Below, in pieces: positions 43,096 through 52,457 of a stretch of 64,000 nucleotides of DNA; position 1 is the stretch's first letter, and every line of letters begins with the position of its first letter. The position numbers and the translations under genes were made by a program. The notes beneath the pieces were generated by a model. The model ran no database searches. It was not told the DNA's origin and saw only the letters and a program-made list of their open reading frames with translations. The DNA is from Chloroflexota bacterium (GTDB lineage: Bacteria; Chloroflexota; Anaerolineae; UBA4142; SHND01): positions 1 through 64,000 of the forward strand of contig SHND01000029.1 in the NCBI GenBank assembly GCA_004295045.1. Direction: 5' to 3'.

Positions 43096-44022
43096 TCAGC
43101 GCGGGTTAAAACCGCCGCTCATAAAAATCAAAACCGTCGGACCCAACAACACAATAAAAATTGACGGAAATACAAGAAATGCCAGCGGGATGAGCATTTT
43201 GATGGGCGCTTGATTTGCCAGCAGTTCGGCGCGCTGGCGGCGCTTGATGCGCATTTGTTCCGATTGAATGCGCATGACTTTGGAGATACTGACGCCGAGT
43301 TGATCGGCTTGGATGATCGCGGCGATGAAATTCGTGAAATCGGCAAGCTCGATCCGCGCCGCCATGTCGCGCAATGCTTCGCGGCGCAGCTTGCCAACGC
43401 GTATTTCGGAAATGGTGCGCGCAAAGGCGTGACTCAATTCATTGTCCCACTTTTCGGCGACCTTTGCCATCGCCGCGTCAAACCCCAGCCCTGATTCCAC
43501 ACTAATCGTTATCAAGTCCAAGGCGTCGGGCAGCTGTCGTTGAATATTGTGCTGACGGCGCTTGATTTTTCGCCCCAACCAAAAGACCGGAATGAAAAAT
43601 CCAATCGCGCCGCTTACGCCCAGGAGCAACAATATCATTGCGGGTTCCATCCGCAGCGCAAAGGCGAGCAACGTGCCAAGCGCAGCGCCAATGATCCCGA
43701 CAAGGCCGCGCACTCCCAAAAAATCAGAGGGTGTCCAATTGAACGGATTACCCGCAAGGTCGAGCCGATGCCGTACCTGCTCGACATTTTTTTGCGGACG
43801 CAACCGCGACAATAAAAGCGCGAGCCCGCGAATCATTGGCTGAAAGGCGCGTTCGCCAAACGGTTGGGAAAGTTCAATTTCTTCAAGCGAACGCGGCCGC
43901 GAACCATACAAGCGCAGACGCTCTTCCACCGGATCGGGTTGGCGGCTCGAACTTGCCAGTCCCAGAAACACAATCAGGATGGCGGCGCCCGCAACAACTG
44001 CCAAGAGTAATGGAATTGGCAT
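43096..44022 (-). CDS. tadC: Tad pilus inner-membrane platform protein TadC
   Basis: A 308-residue protein with a T2SSF domain (about residues 160-285, 'QLPDALDLITISVESGLGFDAAMAKVAEKW') and about four membrane helices. It forms the pilus platform with TadB. The start is ATG 44022 ('MPIPLLLAVVAGAAIL'), eight bases after the tadB stop; longer in-frame readings run into tadB. It is the last gene of the leftward tad operon, followed by a terminator. Confidence 0.9.
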   Translation of the reverse strand: MPIPLLLAVVAGAAILIVFLGLASSSRQPDPVEERLRLYGSRPRSLEEIELSQPFGERAFQPMIRGLALLLSRLRPQKNVEQVRHRLDLAGNPFNWTPSDFLGVRGLVGIIGAALGTLLAFALRMEPAMILLLLGVSGAIGFFIPVFWLGRKIKRRQHNIQRQLPDALDLITISVESGLGFDAAMAKVAEKWDNELSHAFARTISEIRVGKLRREALRDMAARIELADFTNFIAAIIQADQLGVSISKVMRIQSEQMRIKRRQRAELLANQAPIKMLIPLAFLVFPSIFIVLLGPTVLIFMSGGFNPR

Positions 44023-44029
44023 AGACGAA

Positions 44030-45001
44030 TCAGACCTCGATATTGGTAATACGCCGAATGACCAAATAGCCAAGCAGAATCATGACGCCGCCGGTGAACA
44101 ACATCATCAACCCGCATACATCTTGCCACATCCGCGAGATATAATCGGGATTCAGCAAGTACATAATAAAACCAAGAATGATGGGGATTGCTGCGAGAAT
44201 GATTCCCGAAAGGCGCTGCTGTGCGGTGATTGTACGAATTTCGCCGAGAATGCGAATGCGTTCGCGGATGGTATGCGCGATCGTGTCCAAGATTTCTGCG
44301 AGGTTGCCGCCGACTTCGTGCTGGACATTGATTGCCGTGATGAGCAAGTCCAAGTCATCGCTCGGCATCCGTCGTAACATATTCGCAAGCGCTTCTTGGA
44401 GCGTGAGACCTAACCCCACTTCGCGAGTGACACGTTGGAGTTCCCCCGCCATCGGCTGCGCGATTTCTCTGGAAGCCGTCTCCATAGACTGCAAGAGACT
44501 ATACCCGGAACGGAGCGCGTTTGAAAGCAGCACAATCATATCGCCCAGCTGATTATTGAACGCGTTCAAACGACGGTTTTGCAAAAAGCGCACATAAAAG
44601 CGTGGGATATAAAATCCAATGACGCCGCCAATCAAGGCAACTACAAAATTGATCGGCGGACCAACCAAGATAAACCCAAGGAAAGCGCCCAAGAGCACTG
44701 CCCCGATATTGATCGCTACATATTCACCGGGAGTCAAGCGGAGGTCGGCGCGCGCCAATTCTGTAGCAATCGCACTCCCACGCTTTTCGTTAACCAAACG
44801 ACCAAAACGTTCGCCCGATTTTTGCGTTTGACGTTGATTGGGGTCTGAAATTTGCCGCGCGGTGTAGCGGTCCAGTCGCGTTTCGATGGTGGTATTGCGA
44901 TTCGATACCACTTGATCGAGACCAAAGAACAAAATAAGGATGGCGCCCGCAAATACAACTGCCATCAAGACAGGAGTTGTGAGAAAACCACTCAAGTCCA
45001 T
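44030..45001 (-). CDS. tadB: Tad pilus inner-membrane platform protein TadB
   Basis: A 323-residue protein with a T2SSF domain ('FNNQLGDMIVLLSNALRSGYSLLQSMETASREI', 'GLGLTLQEALANMLRRMPSDDLDLLITAINVQHEVGGNL') and about four helices. TadB and TadC are paralogues that form the base on which the TadA ATPase acts. It starts at ATG 45001 and is separated from tadA by 105 bases containing a hairpin. Confidence 0.92.
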   Translation of the reverse strand: MDLSGFLTTPVLMAVVFAGAILILFFGLDQVVSNRNTTIETRLDRYTARQISDPNQRQTQKSGERFGRLVNEKRGSAIATELARADLRLTPGEYVAINIGAVLLGAFLGFILVGPPINFVVALIGGVIGFYIPRFYVRFLQNRRLNAFNNQLGDMIVLLSNALRSGYSLLQSMETASREIAQPMAGELQRVTREVGLGLTLQEALANMLRRMPSDDLDLLITAINVQHEVGGNLAEILDTIAHTIRERIRILGEIRTITAQQRLSGIILAAIPIILGFIMYLLNPDYISRMWQDVCGLMMLFTGGVMILLGYLVIRRITNIEV

Positions 45002-45058
45002 CGCGTTACTCTCGTTTGGGGAAATTGCATTTCGCTCCTAGGAGGGAGGAGAGAAAGT

Positions 45059-45089
45059 CATTGTGCGGCGATCAAGTCACCGCACAATG
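45059..45089 (-). promoter_or_regulatory. Intercistronic hairpin between tadA and tadB
   Basis: CATTGTGCGG and CCGCACAATG make a ten-pair stem around an 11-base loop. No T-run follows, so it looks like an mRNA processing or stability hairpin, not a terminator. A purine-rich stretch (minus-strand CTCTCC/CTCC on reading) follows before tadB. Confidence 0.6.
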
Positions 45090-45106
45090 TCGTACTCTTT
45101 GCGTTC

Positions 45107-46504
45107 TTATTGGTAAAACCGCGAGTCGAGTCCAAAAATGCTGGGTTGCAGATAGATGCCGAGCGCTTCGATTCGTTCGATAAACTTTGGTCGAATGCCG
45201 GTGGCTTTAAGGTATCCCTGCACTTTGCCATCTTTCATGCCGCTCGTTTCCCACCGATATACTTCCTGCGTAATAATTACATCGCCTTCCATGCCCTGAA
45301 CTTCGGACACGTTGACCACTTTGCGTGTGCCGTCGCGCATCCGCTCCAACTGGATAATCACGTCAATCGCGCTGGAAATTTGTTCGCGGATTGCTTTAAG
45401 AGGCAGATCAAAGCCCGCCATCAAAACCATCGTTTCAAGACGATGCAACGCGTCACGCGGCGAATTCGCGTGAACTGTCGTCATTGAACCCTCGTGACCG
45501 GTGTTCATCGCCTGCAGCATATCAAGTGCTTCCGCAGAGCGGCACTCACCGACGAGAATTCGGTCGGGGCGCATACGCAGAGCATTGACCACGAGATCCC
45601 CGCGCGTGATTTCACCCTTGCCTTCAATGTTTTTCGGACGTGACTCTAACGTAATCACATGTTCCTGCCGCAGCTGCAATTCGGCGGCATCTTCAATGGT
45701 GATAATTCGTTCATCGCTTGGGATATAGCCGGAGAGGATGTTCAGCAATGTCGTTTTACCAGTACCGGTTCCGCCCGACACGACAATGTTCAGACGCGCA
45801 GTTACACATGCTTTGACAAATTCGGTAAATTCCTGAGAAAAGGAAGCGTGTTTTACAAGGTCATCGGCAGTGAGTGGCGTTGTGGCAAATTTTCGAATGG
45901 TGATGGTCGGTCCATTTAGCGCGAGCGGCGGAATAATGACATTTACGCGCGAGCCGTTCGGTAACCGTGCATCTACAAAGGGCTGCCCTTCATCCACACG
46001 TCTGCCGAGCGGAGCGACGATGCGATCAATGATGCGATAGACATGCATCTCGCTGTCAAAGCGCGCGGCGACGCGTTCGATTTTGCCCTGACGCTCGATA
46101 TAGATCATGTTCGGTCCGTTGACCATAATTTCGTCAATGCTGTTATCGCGCAAGAGCGGTTCCAGTGGACCAAAACCCATGATTTCCGCAGTGAGCTGTT
46201 CAAGCAGCCGCTGACGTTCGATGCGTCCCAAAACAACATCGGGCTCTTCGCTCAAGAACCGATTGAATAACTCTTCGATGTTGCGGCGCAGGTCATCCGA
46301 GTGACCAATGTCGAGTTTCGGATCAAGCTCGGCGATGATTTTACTCAATAGACGCGCCCGTAGTTCCGCCAACTTGTCAGTCGGCGGCGCAGGAGTTTGA
46401 CGCTGACGGGCAGACTCGGCAGGCAAGGGTCCGGTGCCGGGCGGATTATTGGTGCCGCCGTTCGTTGGCGTTTCTTTTTTCTCGATGCGCTTGAGTAAGG
46501 ACAT
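45107..46504 (-). CDS. tadA: Tad/Flp pilus assembly ATPase (TadA/CpaF)
   Basis: A 465-residue secretion ATPase. After a Pro-rich, poorly ordered N-terminus (1-45) come the N-terminal domain ('[25 protein letters not shown]') and the motor core: Walker A '[13 protein letters not shown]', Asp box '[13 protein letters not shown]', Walker B region '[37 protein letters not shown]' with the His box. It powers both extension and retraction of Flp pili in known systems. It lies between tadZ and tadB. Confidence 0.95.
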   Translation of the reverse strand: MSLLKRIEKKETPTNGGTNNPPGTGPLPAESARQRQTPAPPTDKLAELRARLLSKIIAELDPKLDIGHSDDLRRNIEELFNRFLSEEPDVVLGRIERQRLLEQLTAEIMGFGPLEPLLRDNSIDEIMVNGPNMIYIERQGKIERVAARFDSEMHVYRIIDRIVAPLGRRVDEGQPFVDARLPNGSRVNVIIPPLALNGPTITIRKFATTPLTADDLVKHASFSQEFTEFVKACVTARLNIVVSGGTGTGKTTLLNILSGYIPSDERIITIEDAAELQLRQEHVITLESRPKNIEGKGEITRGDLVVNALRMRPDRILVGECRSAEALDMLQAMNTGHEGSMTTVHANSPRDALHRLETMVLMAGFDLPLKAIREQISSAIDVIIQLERMRDGTRKVVNVSEVQGMEGDVIITQEVYRWETSGMKDGKVQGYLKATGIRPKFIERIEALGIYLQPSIFGLDSRFYQ

Positions 46505-46563
46505 TTCTCACTTCACTTTCCCGATAAGGCTGTGTCTTTCGGTGCAGGACTTGCGTGTGTGCG

Positions 46564-47889
46564 TTAGGAGCTCCGACCAAAGATCAAAAAGCGGCGCTTG
46601 GGTTTTTGCATCGTCATTTTGGATGGTGTCGACGCGCCCGCCGTTTGCTTTGCTGGCTGCGCGGGAACCGGCGCGGCTTCTTCTTCACGCTTTAGCATAC
46701 GCGCCATTGCATAGACTGCTTGCGACAGCGCGATGCCCCGTTGTGTCATTATAACAGGAATGCCGCGTGTGAGCGCGAGCGCTGTAGCTTTATCATCGCG
46801 CGCAATCACACCCGTGACCGGATGTTTGATATTACCTTCGACATCGCGCGCGTTAATTCCCGATTTTCCATCGTAGCGGTTCAAGAGCAAAAGTGTTTTC
46901 GCTGCGGGATATTCTAACTGCTGAGTCACCTCAAAAAAGAGCTTGGCATCTTTGAGCGCGCTGATATCCGCCGTCGAGAGCAATACAATCTGTTCTGCCA
47001 AGTCAAAGACCGCAAGCAGCGGATCGTTGATGCCTTTGCCCGTATCCACGACGATATAATCAAACATCTTTTGCATGAGCGTCAAAATTTTTCGCACATG
47101 CTCGGCCGTGACCAATTCTGCCATCTCGGGACGCGGTGGCGCCACAAGGACTTTGATGCCCGAACTATGTGAAGCAAGCACGCCGTTCAATAAATCTTCG
47201 TCGGGATCATGTTTCGCTTCGATAATATCTGCAATGGTACGGCTCGATGGCAAATTCAAGAGAACGCTCACATCGCCGAACTGCAAACTCATGTCTACCA
47301 ATGCGACGCGACTGCGCGTCTCGTCGCGCAGGGCAATGGCAAGATTTGTCGCGATAGTGGTAACACCAACGCCACCTTTCGGCGAATAGAGCGCGATGAT
47401 TTTTCCGCCTTTGGGTTTTTGCGGTAGCGATGGTAAAGAACCCCCATCCGCCGCCGCGCTTTCGACTGTTGTCTGCGGATGAAGCGCTCGACGTGTTGCG
47501 GCAAGTTGGTTCACGCGGCGCAGACTATGTGCGAGCTCTTCGCTGGAAAACGGTTTAATCAAAAACTCGCGCGCGCCCGCCAACATGGAACGCCGCAAAT
47601 AGTCGGCTTCCCCTTGCACGGACATCATCACAACTTGGATGTTGGGATCGGCTTGCGAAATCATTTCGCTTGCCTGAATTCCATCCATCCCCGGCATGTT
47701 GATATCCATCAGAACGATATCGGGATGAAGCGCCGCCGATTGCTCAACGCCTTCGCGACCATTGGCAGCTGCGCCAATAATCTCGATGTCGTCCTCAAAG
47801 TACAAAAGTTTTTTTAGATTGTCGCGCGTTTCGGGAATGTCATCGACAATCAAAACGCGGATTTTTTTAGAGTCGCGCGGAACTGACAT
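46564..47889 (-). CDS. tadZ: TadZ/CpaE-type localisation ATPase with receiver domain
   Basis: A 441-residue fusion of a response-regulator receiver (about residues 10-125, 'VLIVDDIPETRDNL', phospho-acceptor Asp in 'DIVLMDINMPG', and 'KPFSSEEL') to a ParA/MinD-like ATPase (about 160-405). The P-loop is 'SPKGGVGVTTIA', with Val where ParA has Lys, as in atypical CpaE/TadZ proteins. These proteins place the pilus machine at the pole. The receiver keeps its Asp, so phosphorylation may control it. ATG 47889 has GGAG five bases before it; a GTG two codons earlier is less likely. Confidence 0.9.
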   Translation of the reverse strand: MSVPRDSKKIRVLIVDDIPETRDNLKKLLYFEDDIEIIGAAANGREGVEQSAALHPDIVLMDINMPGMDGIQASEMISQADPNIQVVMMSVQGEADYLRRSMLAGAREFLIKPFSSEELAHSLRRVNQLAATRRALHPQTTVESAAADGGSLPSLPQKPKGGKIIALYSPKGGVGVTTIATNLAIALRDETRSRVALVDMSLQFGDVSVLLNLPSSRTIADIIEAKHDPDEDLLNGVLASHSSGIKVLVAPPRPEMAELVTAEHVRKILTLMQKMFDYIVVDTGKGINDPLLAVFDLAEQIVLLSTADISALKDAKLFFEVTQQLEYPAAKTLLLLNRYDGKSGINARDVEGNIKHPVTGVIARDDKATALALTRGIPVIMTQRGIALSQAVYAMARMLKREEEAAPVPAQPAKQTAGASTPSKMTMQKPKRRFLIFGRSS

Positions 47890-47910
47890 ATACACTCCAT
47901 GCGGGAGCCG

Positions 47911-48699
47911 CTATTTCGCCAATCCAGGAATATTAAAGTTGAATCGTTTGTTGAGGTATTCTAACGTAACAGGTTCCGTTGGGAAAATTTCATCATCATT
48001 CGCGGCGCGCAGAACCAACGATACGTTCGAGGCAGTTGTCTCAATATGCTTTAACGTGAGGGCATCCTGTTCGGTCATCTGGAAAGTTACAATGCTCACG
48101 CCACCGCCTCGACCACTTTCGGCAGTGGTCTCTTGTCCCTGCTGGGGCCAAGGTCCGACCTGTAGAATGAGGATGTTCTCTAAAGTCTTTTGAGAGACGC
48201 TATACTGCAGACCCTGCACGGTAGGCAATTCGATGGGCGTATCGTATTTTACCAATAAATCTACGCGATCTCCGGGTTGAATTGCTTCCGCAACATTGGA
48301 ATTGAGCGTAACACCAAATGCCACTGCGACCGTGCCTTTTTCCAAGATCAACGCGGCGTTGCTGTGCTGCGCCTCCGCGTCACCTTTTGCTATCACCATT
48401 TCATCAATGATAGGTTGTCCCGGATAAATTGGTACGAGTGAAAGCTGTCCGATTACGTCCGCTGGGTTGGCGAAAGCGCCTGTCGGTGTGGGAACTTGAG
48501 CGGGCCACGAGACCTGCCCAATTTGATCTGCCGAGATTTCACTGCGGCTGGGGACTTGCTGAAATGCGACTACAAGACTTGTCGTAGGCACTTGAACGGG
48601 CTGAGGTTCGGCTGTGGCAAGTACGTAGAACACGCCAACGCCTGCAATCAGTGCCAATATGATGCCAAGAATGATAAAGATGCGTCCACCACGCCGCAT
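47911..48699 (-). CDS. cpaB: CpaB/RcpC-like Flp pilus protein (SAF domain)
   Basis: A 262-residue protein with one N-terminal helix (about residues 6-28) and an extracytoplasmic region with a SAF domain ('TTSLVVAFQQVPSRSEISADQIGQVSWP') followed by the RcpC/CpaB region ('GTVAVAFGVTLNSNVAEAIQPGDRVDLLVKY'). RcpC works with the secretin in Gram-negatives; in monoderms it is found without one. ATG 48699 has AAGGAG eight bases before it. It is the first gene of the leftward operon. Confidence 0.88.
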   Translation of the reverse strand: MRRGGRIFIILGIILALIAGVGVFYVLATAEPQPVQVPTTSLVVAFQQVPSRSEISADQIGQVSWPAQVPTPTGAFANPADVIGQLSLVPIYPGQPIIDEMVIAKGDAEAQHSNAALILEKGTVAVAFGVTLNSNVAEAIQPGDRVDLLVKYDTPIELPTVQGLQYSVSQKTLENILILQVGPWPQQGQETTAESGRGGGVSIVTFQMTEQDALTLKHIETTASNVSLVLRAANDDEIFPTEPVTLEYLNKRFNFNIPGLAK

Positions 48700-48733
48700 G
48701 GGCCGGGCTCCTTAAATAGTATTTTACTGCCTA

Positions 48734-48762
48734 ATTTTACGTTGGAGTGCTCTTATTTTCAA
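48734..48762 (-). promoter_or_regulatory. Promoter of the leftward tad operon
   Basis: Minus strand TTGAAA (48762-48757), 17-base spacer, TAAAAT (48739-48734), giving a start near 48727 and a leader of about 28 bases with the AAGGAG site. Confidence 0.7.
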
Positions 48763-48888
48763 CAGGTCAAATGTACTGTATGAATTGTCCGCAAAAATGT
48801 CAAATGACCAGCCAAAATTCTGCTAACTGTTATCGAATTGTATCTTGGTCTCAAAATTCGTTAATATAATACATAAAGTGGAATGTGC

Positions 48889-48894
48889 TATAAT
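48889..48894 (+). promoter_or_regulatory. TATAAT box in the divergent tad region
   Basis: A consensus -10 with TGC before it (extended -10, TGCTATAAT) lies 165 bases before the TadE-like gene. No good -35 is seen. A second TATAAT is at 48865-48870. The 48700-49059 interval holds these boxes, the leftward promoter and the hairpin below, and no gene. Confidence 0.45.
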
Positions 48895-48982
48895 CGGCGC
48901 GGGACTAACGTACTATTTTATCGAACCCTATTTTACAGTAAATTAAAGTCGCGCGCGTGCCATTTTCTCAATTGAACAACCG

Positions 48983-49025
48983 GGGGATTCAAACCGTCAC
49001 GGCTTGAGGGAGAATCCCCTTTTTT
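48983..49025 (+). terminator. Terminator-like hairpin in the TadE leader (attenuator or small-RNA end)
   Basis: GGGGATTC (48983-48990) pairs with GAATCCCC (49012-49019), an inner stem CAA-x-CCG/CGG-x-TTG lies in the loop, and six T follow (49020-49025). It stands 35 bases before the TadE start, so it could end a leader transcript of about 125 bases or act as an attenuator. Confidence 0.65.
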
Positions 49026-49059
49026 GATATTATGCGCAAGCCGCGCAGCTGGATCGAGA

Positions 49060-49566
49060 ATGCGTAAAACAGCGCGGAAGAACCGTGATGAGCATGGACA
49101 GAGTCTGACCGAATTAGCAGTCGGACTTCCGTTTGTGCTACTGGTCATTCTTGTGCTGTTTGAAATGGGTTTGGTGTTTGCCACTTATATCTCGATGATC
49201 AATGCAGCGCGCGAAGGCGCGTTCTTTGCTTCCAGACATCCCGAATTGGTTGATCCTAATCGCTGGAATGATGCTCTAGCGCCCGGCAATACTACGATCG
49301 GCGAAGAATATGAGAGTCGTGTTCGGAATGAAGTTTTTGTCGTAACCACGCAACCCTTGAGCGCAAAGCAACTCTTGACCGAAGATGTCATTCATGTGGA
49401 CCCTCCGATCACGGACGGCACCTCAGACCCCGGTGATCCCATAACCGTCACCGTTCATTACACACTCAGCACATTTACGAGTAACGTTTCGTTGCCCTTT
49501 TTCGGACGTTTTGGTTTGCCAAATCGCTATCACTTGCAGTATTCTTTCGGCACACCAATCCGTTAG
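49060..49566 (+). CDS. TadE-like pseudopilin
   Basis: A 168-residue protein with a short basic start, then 'GQSLTELAVGLPFVLLVILVLFEMGLVFATYISMINAAREGAFFA', the TadE pattern of Glu at position 5 of the hydrophobic segment. TadE/TadF are minor pseudopilins processed by a prepilin peptidase. The rest is an extracytoplasmic domain. I start at ATG 49060; a TTG at 49024 in frame is unlikely because it sits in the terminator T-run. It opens the rightward tad set. Confidence 0.82.
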   Translation: MRKTARKNRDEHGQSLTELAVGLPFVLLVILVLFEMGLVFATYISMINAAREGAFFASRHPELVDPNRWNDALAPGNTTIGEEYESRVRNEVFVVTTQPLSAKQLLTEDVIHVDPPITDGTSDPGDPITVTVHYTLSTFTSNVSLPFFGRFGLPNRYHLQYSFGTPIR

Positions 49567-49574
49567 GTTTTACC

Positions 49575-50015
49575 ATGAGATCGTATTTCGTTTCAAAAGT
49601 ACGTTCGCCCCACCAAGAACGCGGACAAGCAATGGTTGAATTTGCATTCACCATCCCAATCTTTCTCGCCATCTTGCTGGGCTTTCTTGGTTTTGGTCTC
49701 ATTCTCTATTCGTACCTCACTGTCACGCTCGCTTCCAGAGAAGGTGCGCGTGCGCTGATTTACGACCCATCAATGAGTGTCGCACAAGTGCAACAACGCG
49801 TACGCGACACGAGCATATCATTGGACCGCAACGCTCTTACGATTCTAGTTGAGCCAAATGATCAAACCCAATGGGTGTCTCGTACCAAAATTTCTGTGAC
49901 TGCTGTCTATACCGTTCCATTACCAACTGTGAGCATTCCCAACTTGCGCGGGCCCGCCTTTACACTTTTCAGTCCCATTCCTGTTACAGCTGTTTCTGTG
50001 ATGACCATTGAGTAG
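49575..50015 (+). CDS. TadE/TadF-like pseudopilin
   Basis: A 146-residue protein of the same type: 'ERGQAMVEFAFTIPIFLAILLGFLGFGLILYSYLTVTLASREGARAL', with Glu in the conserved spot and the G-A-R 'REGAR' end. It follows the previous gene by eight bases. Two different TadE-type proteins in a row fit a minor-pilin pair. Confidence 0.82.
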   Translation: MRSYFVSKVRSPHQERGQAMVEFAFTIPIFLAILLGFLGFGLILYSYLTVTLASREGARALIYDPSMSVAQVQQRVRDTSISLDRNALTILVEPNDQTQWVSRTKISVTAVYTVPLPTVSIPNLRGPAFTLFSPIPVTAVSVMTIE

Positions 50016-50053
50016 GATTCTTTTTTCCGGCATTATCGTCAGGAGGCATTCCG

Positions 50054-52267
50054 ATGCGCACTCTTTATAGATTTATTCAACGAAATGAACAGGGACAGTC
50101 TGCGCTCGTCATCGTTGCCGGACTCGTCGCCCTAATCGGCGCTCTGGCTCTCGCTGTGGATGGCGGCAACGCGTATGCGCAGCGCCGCCAACTCCAAAAT
50201 GCGATGGACGCCGGCGCTCAAGCCGGAGCGATTCAATTGTCGCTGAACAAGACGAACGGCGAAATTGATGACAAGATTAATGAATACGTTGCCCGCAATG
50301 GTGCTGACCCCGCGCGCGTGAATTCGTACTATGTAACTCAGGACTCGAGTGGTATCAAGTACGTTGAACACGGTTCCATAATCAGCGCATATGGAGTCAA
50401 CTCACCTCCGCCCAGTTTTATCAACGGACGCCCCATCTTTGGTGTACAAGTTGAAGGCACCAAACAATTCCCGACTTTTTTTGCGGGTGTTGTTGGCTGG
50501 CGTCAACTTCAAGTCGGAGCGGACTCGCGAAATTATGCTTCGCCGCCTACGCGCCAAGGGACTTGTCAGGCAGAAACACTCTTTCCAATTGCGCTCAGCG
50601 CCAACACTTTTACCGATGAAAATAAAGATGGGATTGTGGATTTTCACTTTTCCAATAATGAACCAACATACGCGTATCGGATCTGGGAAAAGAAGCCAAC
50701 CGAGTTGGCAAATTTTGGATACGTTTCTTGGAACGGCAGCACATCCGCGTCAAACGTTGCGAACTTTATGAATAATGCGGGTTTGAACGTGAGTGGGCGC
50801 TGGTCAAAAGGCGACAACATTCCGTATGCCCCCGGTGATTTGTCATCAGGTTCGATACGCAACGCCTTGCAGGGCAAGCTCACGAGTGGTGATGGCGTTA
50901 CGGTGCCGGTGTACGACTATGCAAACCAGAGCAACAATGCGATAAGTTCATACCGCATCATCGGTTTTGCGCGAATGACTATCGTTGCGCTTTCCGCCTC
51001 CGGCTTGCCGGCAGGACAACGCTACATGGATGTTCGTTTTGTGCAATGGGTTGAACCCACCGGCGGCGGCGCATGTCCATATTACGGCGTCGGTCAGGTT
51101 GCTCCACCACCGCCACAAACTCCGGGTGGTCCCGTCACACGAAATCTAGTCGGGACAATCAAAATTAGCAAAATCAATCCTGTCGGCGAAACAACGCAGA
51201 CACAAACTCACGTACCGGTTGATGTGATGAATGTGATGGACATTTCGGGTTCCATGAACGCGGGCTTTGGTTCGATGTCCAAGATTAGCGCGGCGCGAAC
51301 AGCTCTTGTCAACTTTAACAACAACATGCAGCCCCTCTTGGGCGATAAAGTTGGCTTGGCGACCTATCCGCAGATTGTAGGTAATCTCAACGGTGGTGGA
51401 ACCTATAGTTTCAACTGTCAACAGAATGGTCAGACATCTCAATACTATATCGGGCAACTCCGCAGCACCCTGACTTCCAACATCGCGGGCGTAAATGCCA
51501 TAATCAATGGACTCAATGCCAATGGCGGTACGCCGATTGCCGGGGGACTACAACAAGGACGTCTCGCTGCACTCGGTGCTGGGCATAATCCCGCGAATCC
51601 TGCTGTAATTATTTTGGCGTCCGATGGTTTGGCGAATATCCGCTTGAACGGACGCTGGACTGGTTTTGACGGCGATACCTATAACAGCCTTCAGTGTAAT
51701 GTTGGCGCCGTGCAAGACGCGTTGGACCAAGCCAACCTCGCCAAAGGTGACGGCAACAGTGATGGTCGTCCCGATACAATCATCTTTACGATTGCGGTGG
51801 GCAACGATTTCAATCCCGACCTCATGCAAGCTCTCGCAACGGTTGACACTGATCCAAACAAGCCGCATTATTTCCGCGTAACCGATGCGACTTCAATGAA
51901 CAATATCTATCAGCAAATTGCCAATCGCGTCCAGAATTTCCAAAACGAAAGCTGTCAGGTTATTCAAACTGAGGCGTTTGCGCCGGGAGCAACGTTGGTC
52001 GTCCGTAATCGCGATACCGGTCAACAGTACACGGTCAACACAACCTCCACCGGTGAATTTGTGATCAATAACGTCTCGCCGGGGACATTTGAATTTGTCT
52101 CTGCCTCTGTGAACGTAAATGGCTTTACTTACGACGTTTTCACGAATGGCGTTGGCGGTCCGGCACTCGCTTCCAATCCCACGGTAACAGTAGGGCAGGG
52201 GGGCGGAACCTACAAGACCGACCTCTTCCTCAAGACAACGGATTCGGTCAGTTGCCCGGGCAGCTGA
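50054..52267 (+). CDS. TadG-like protein with von Willebrand A domain
   Basis: A 737-residue surface protein. Residues 10-45 form a TadG-type start ('NEQGQSALVIVAGLVALIGALALAVDGGNAYAQRRQLQNAMDAGAQAGA'). A long extracellular part follows with a vWA domain (about 390-620) whose MIDAS is complete: 'DISGSM', Thr in 'GGTPIAGG' and Asp in 'LASDGL'. The C-terminus (about 650-737) looks like an SpaA/prealbumin-type module. This suggests a pilus-tip or surface adhesin that binds a metal-dependent ligand. ATG 50054 has AGGAGG eight bases upstream; a terminator follows. Confidence 0.85.
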   Translation: MRTLYRFIQRNEQGQSALVIVAGLVALIGALALAVDGGNAYAQRRQLQNAMDAGAQAGAIQLSLNKTNGEIDDKINEYVARNGADPARVNSYYVTQDSSGIKYVEHGSIISAYGVNSPPPSFINGRPIFGVQVEGTKQFPTFFAGVVGWRQLQVGADSRNYASPPTRQGTCQAETLFPIALSANTFTDENKDGIVDFHFSNNEPTYAYRIWEKKPTELANFGYVSWNGSTSASNVANFMNNAGLNVSGRWSKGDNIPYAPGDLSSGSIRNALQGKLTSGDGVTVPVYDYANQSNNAISSYRIIGFARMTIVALSASGLPAGQRYMDVRFVQWVEPTGGGACPYYGVGQVAPPPPQTPGGPVTRNLVGTIKISKINPVGETTQTQTHVPVDVMNVMDISGSMNAGFGSMSKISAARTALVNFNNNMQPLLGDKVGLATYPQIVGNLNGGGTYSFNCQQNGQTSQYYIGQLRSTLTSNIAGVNAIINGLNANGGTPIAGGLQQGRLAALGAGHNPANPAVIILASDGLANIRLNGRWTGFDGDTYNSLQCNVGAVQDALDQANLAKGDGNSDGRPDTIIFTIAVGNDFNPDLMQALATVDTDPNKPHYFRVTDATSMNNIYQQIANRVQNFQNESCQVIQTEAFAPGATLVVRNRDTGQQYTVNTTSTGEFVINNVSPGTFEFVSASVNVNGFTYDVFTNGVGGPALASNPTVTVGQGGGTYKTDLFLKTTDSVSCPGS

Positions 52268-52290
52268 GCCAAGAGAAACAAGCGAAAAAA

Positions 52291-52320
52291 AAGAGAGGGG
52301 AAGGTTCCCCTCTCTTTTTT
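52291..52320 (+). terminator. Terminator of the rightward tad operon
   Basis: GAGAGGGGAA and TTCCCCTCTC form a stem with a tight loop around GG, with A-runs before and six T after. Confidence 0.9.
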
Positions 52321-52336
52321 ACGCCCCACTTTCCTA

Positions 52337-52365
52337 TTGAACCTATACACACCAGATGCTATAGT
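52337..52365 (+). promoter_or_regulatory. Promoter of the beta-helix protein gene
   Basis: TTGAAC (52337-52342), 17-base spacer, TATAGT (52360-52365) with an extended -10 TGC. The predicted start, about 52372, opens a leader of about 85 bases with a stem GTGCCGCT (52372-52379) pairing AGCGGCAC (52405-52412). Confidence 0.7.
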
Positions 52366-52457
52366 CGCAGTGTGCCGCTATCAATATGAATTTCCCGCGT
52401 TATCAGCGGCACTCGACAAATTGCACACGTTTTCCCGATTTCTCCTTGGAGGCATGT

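Noticed and set aside
48900..49025. Known riboswitch (for example cyclic-di-GMP) before the pseudopilin genes
   Set aside because: The conserved core bases of classes I know are not seen; only a terminator-like stem can be supported.
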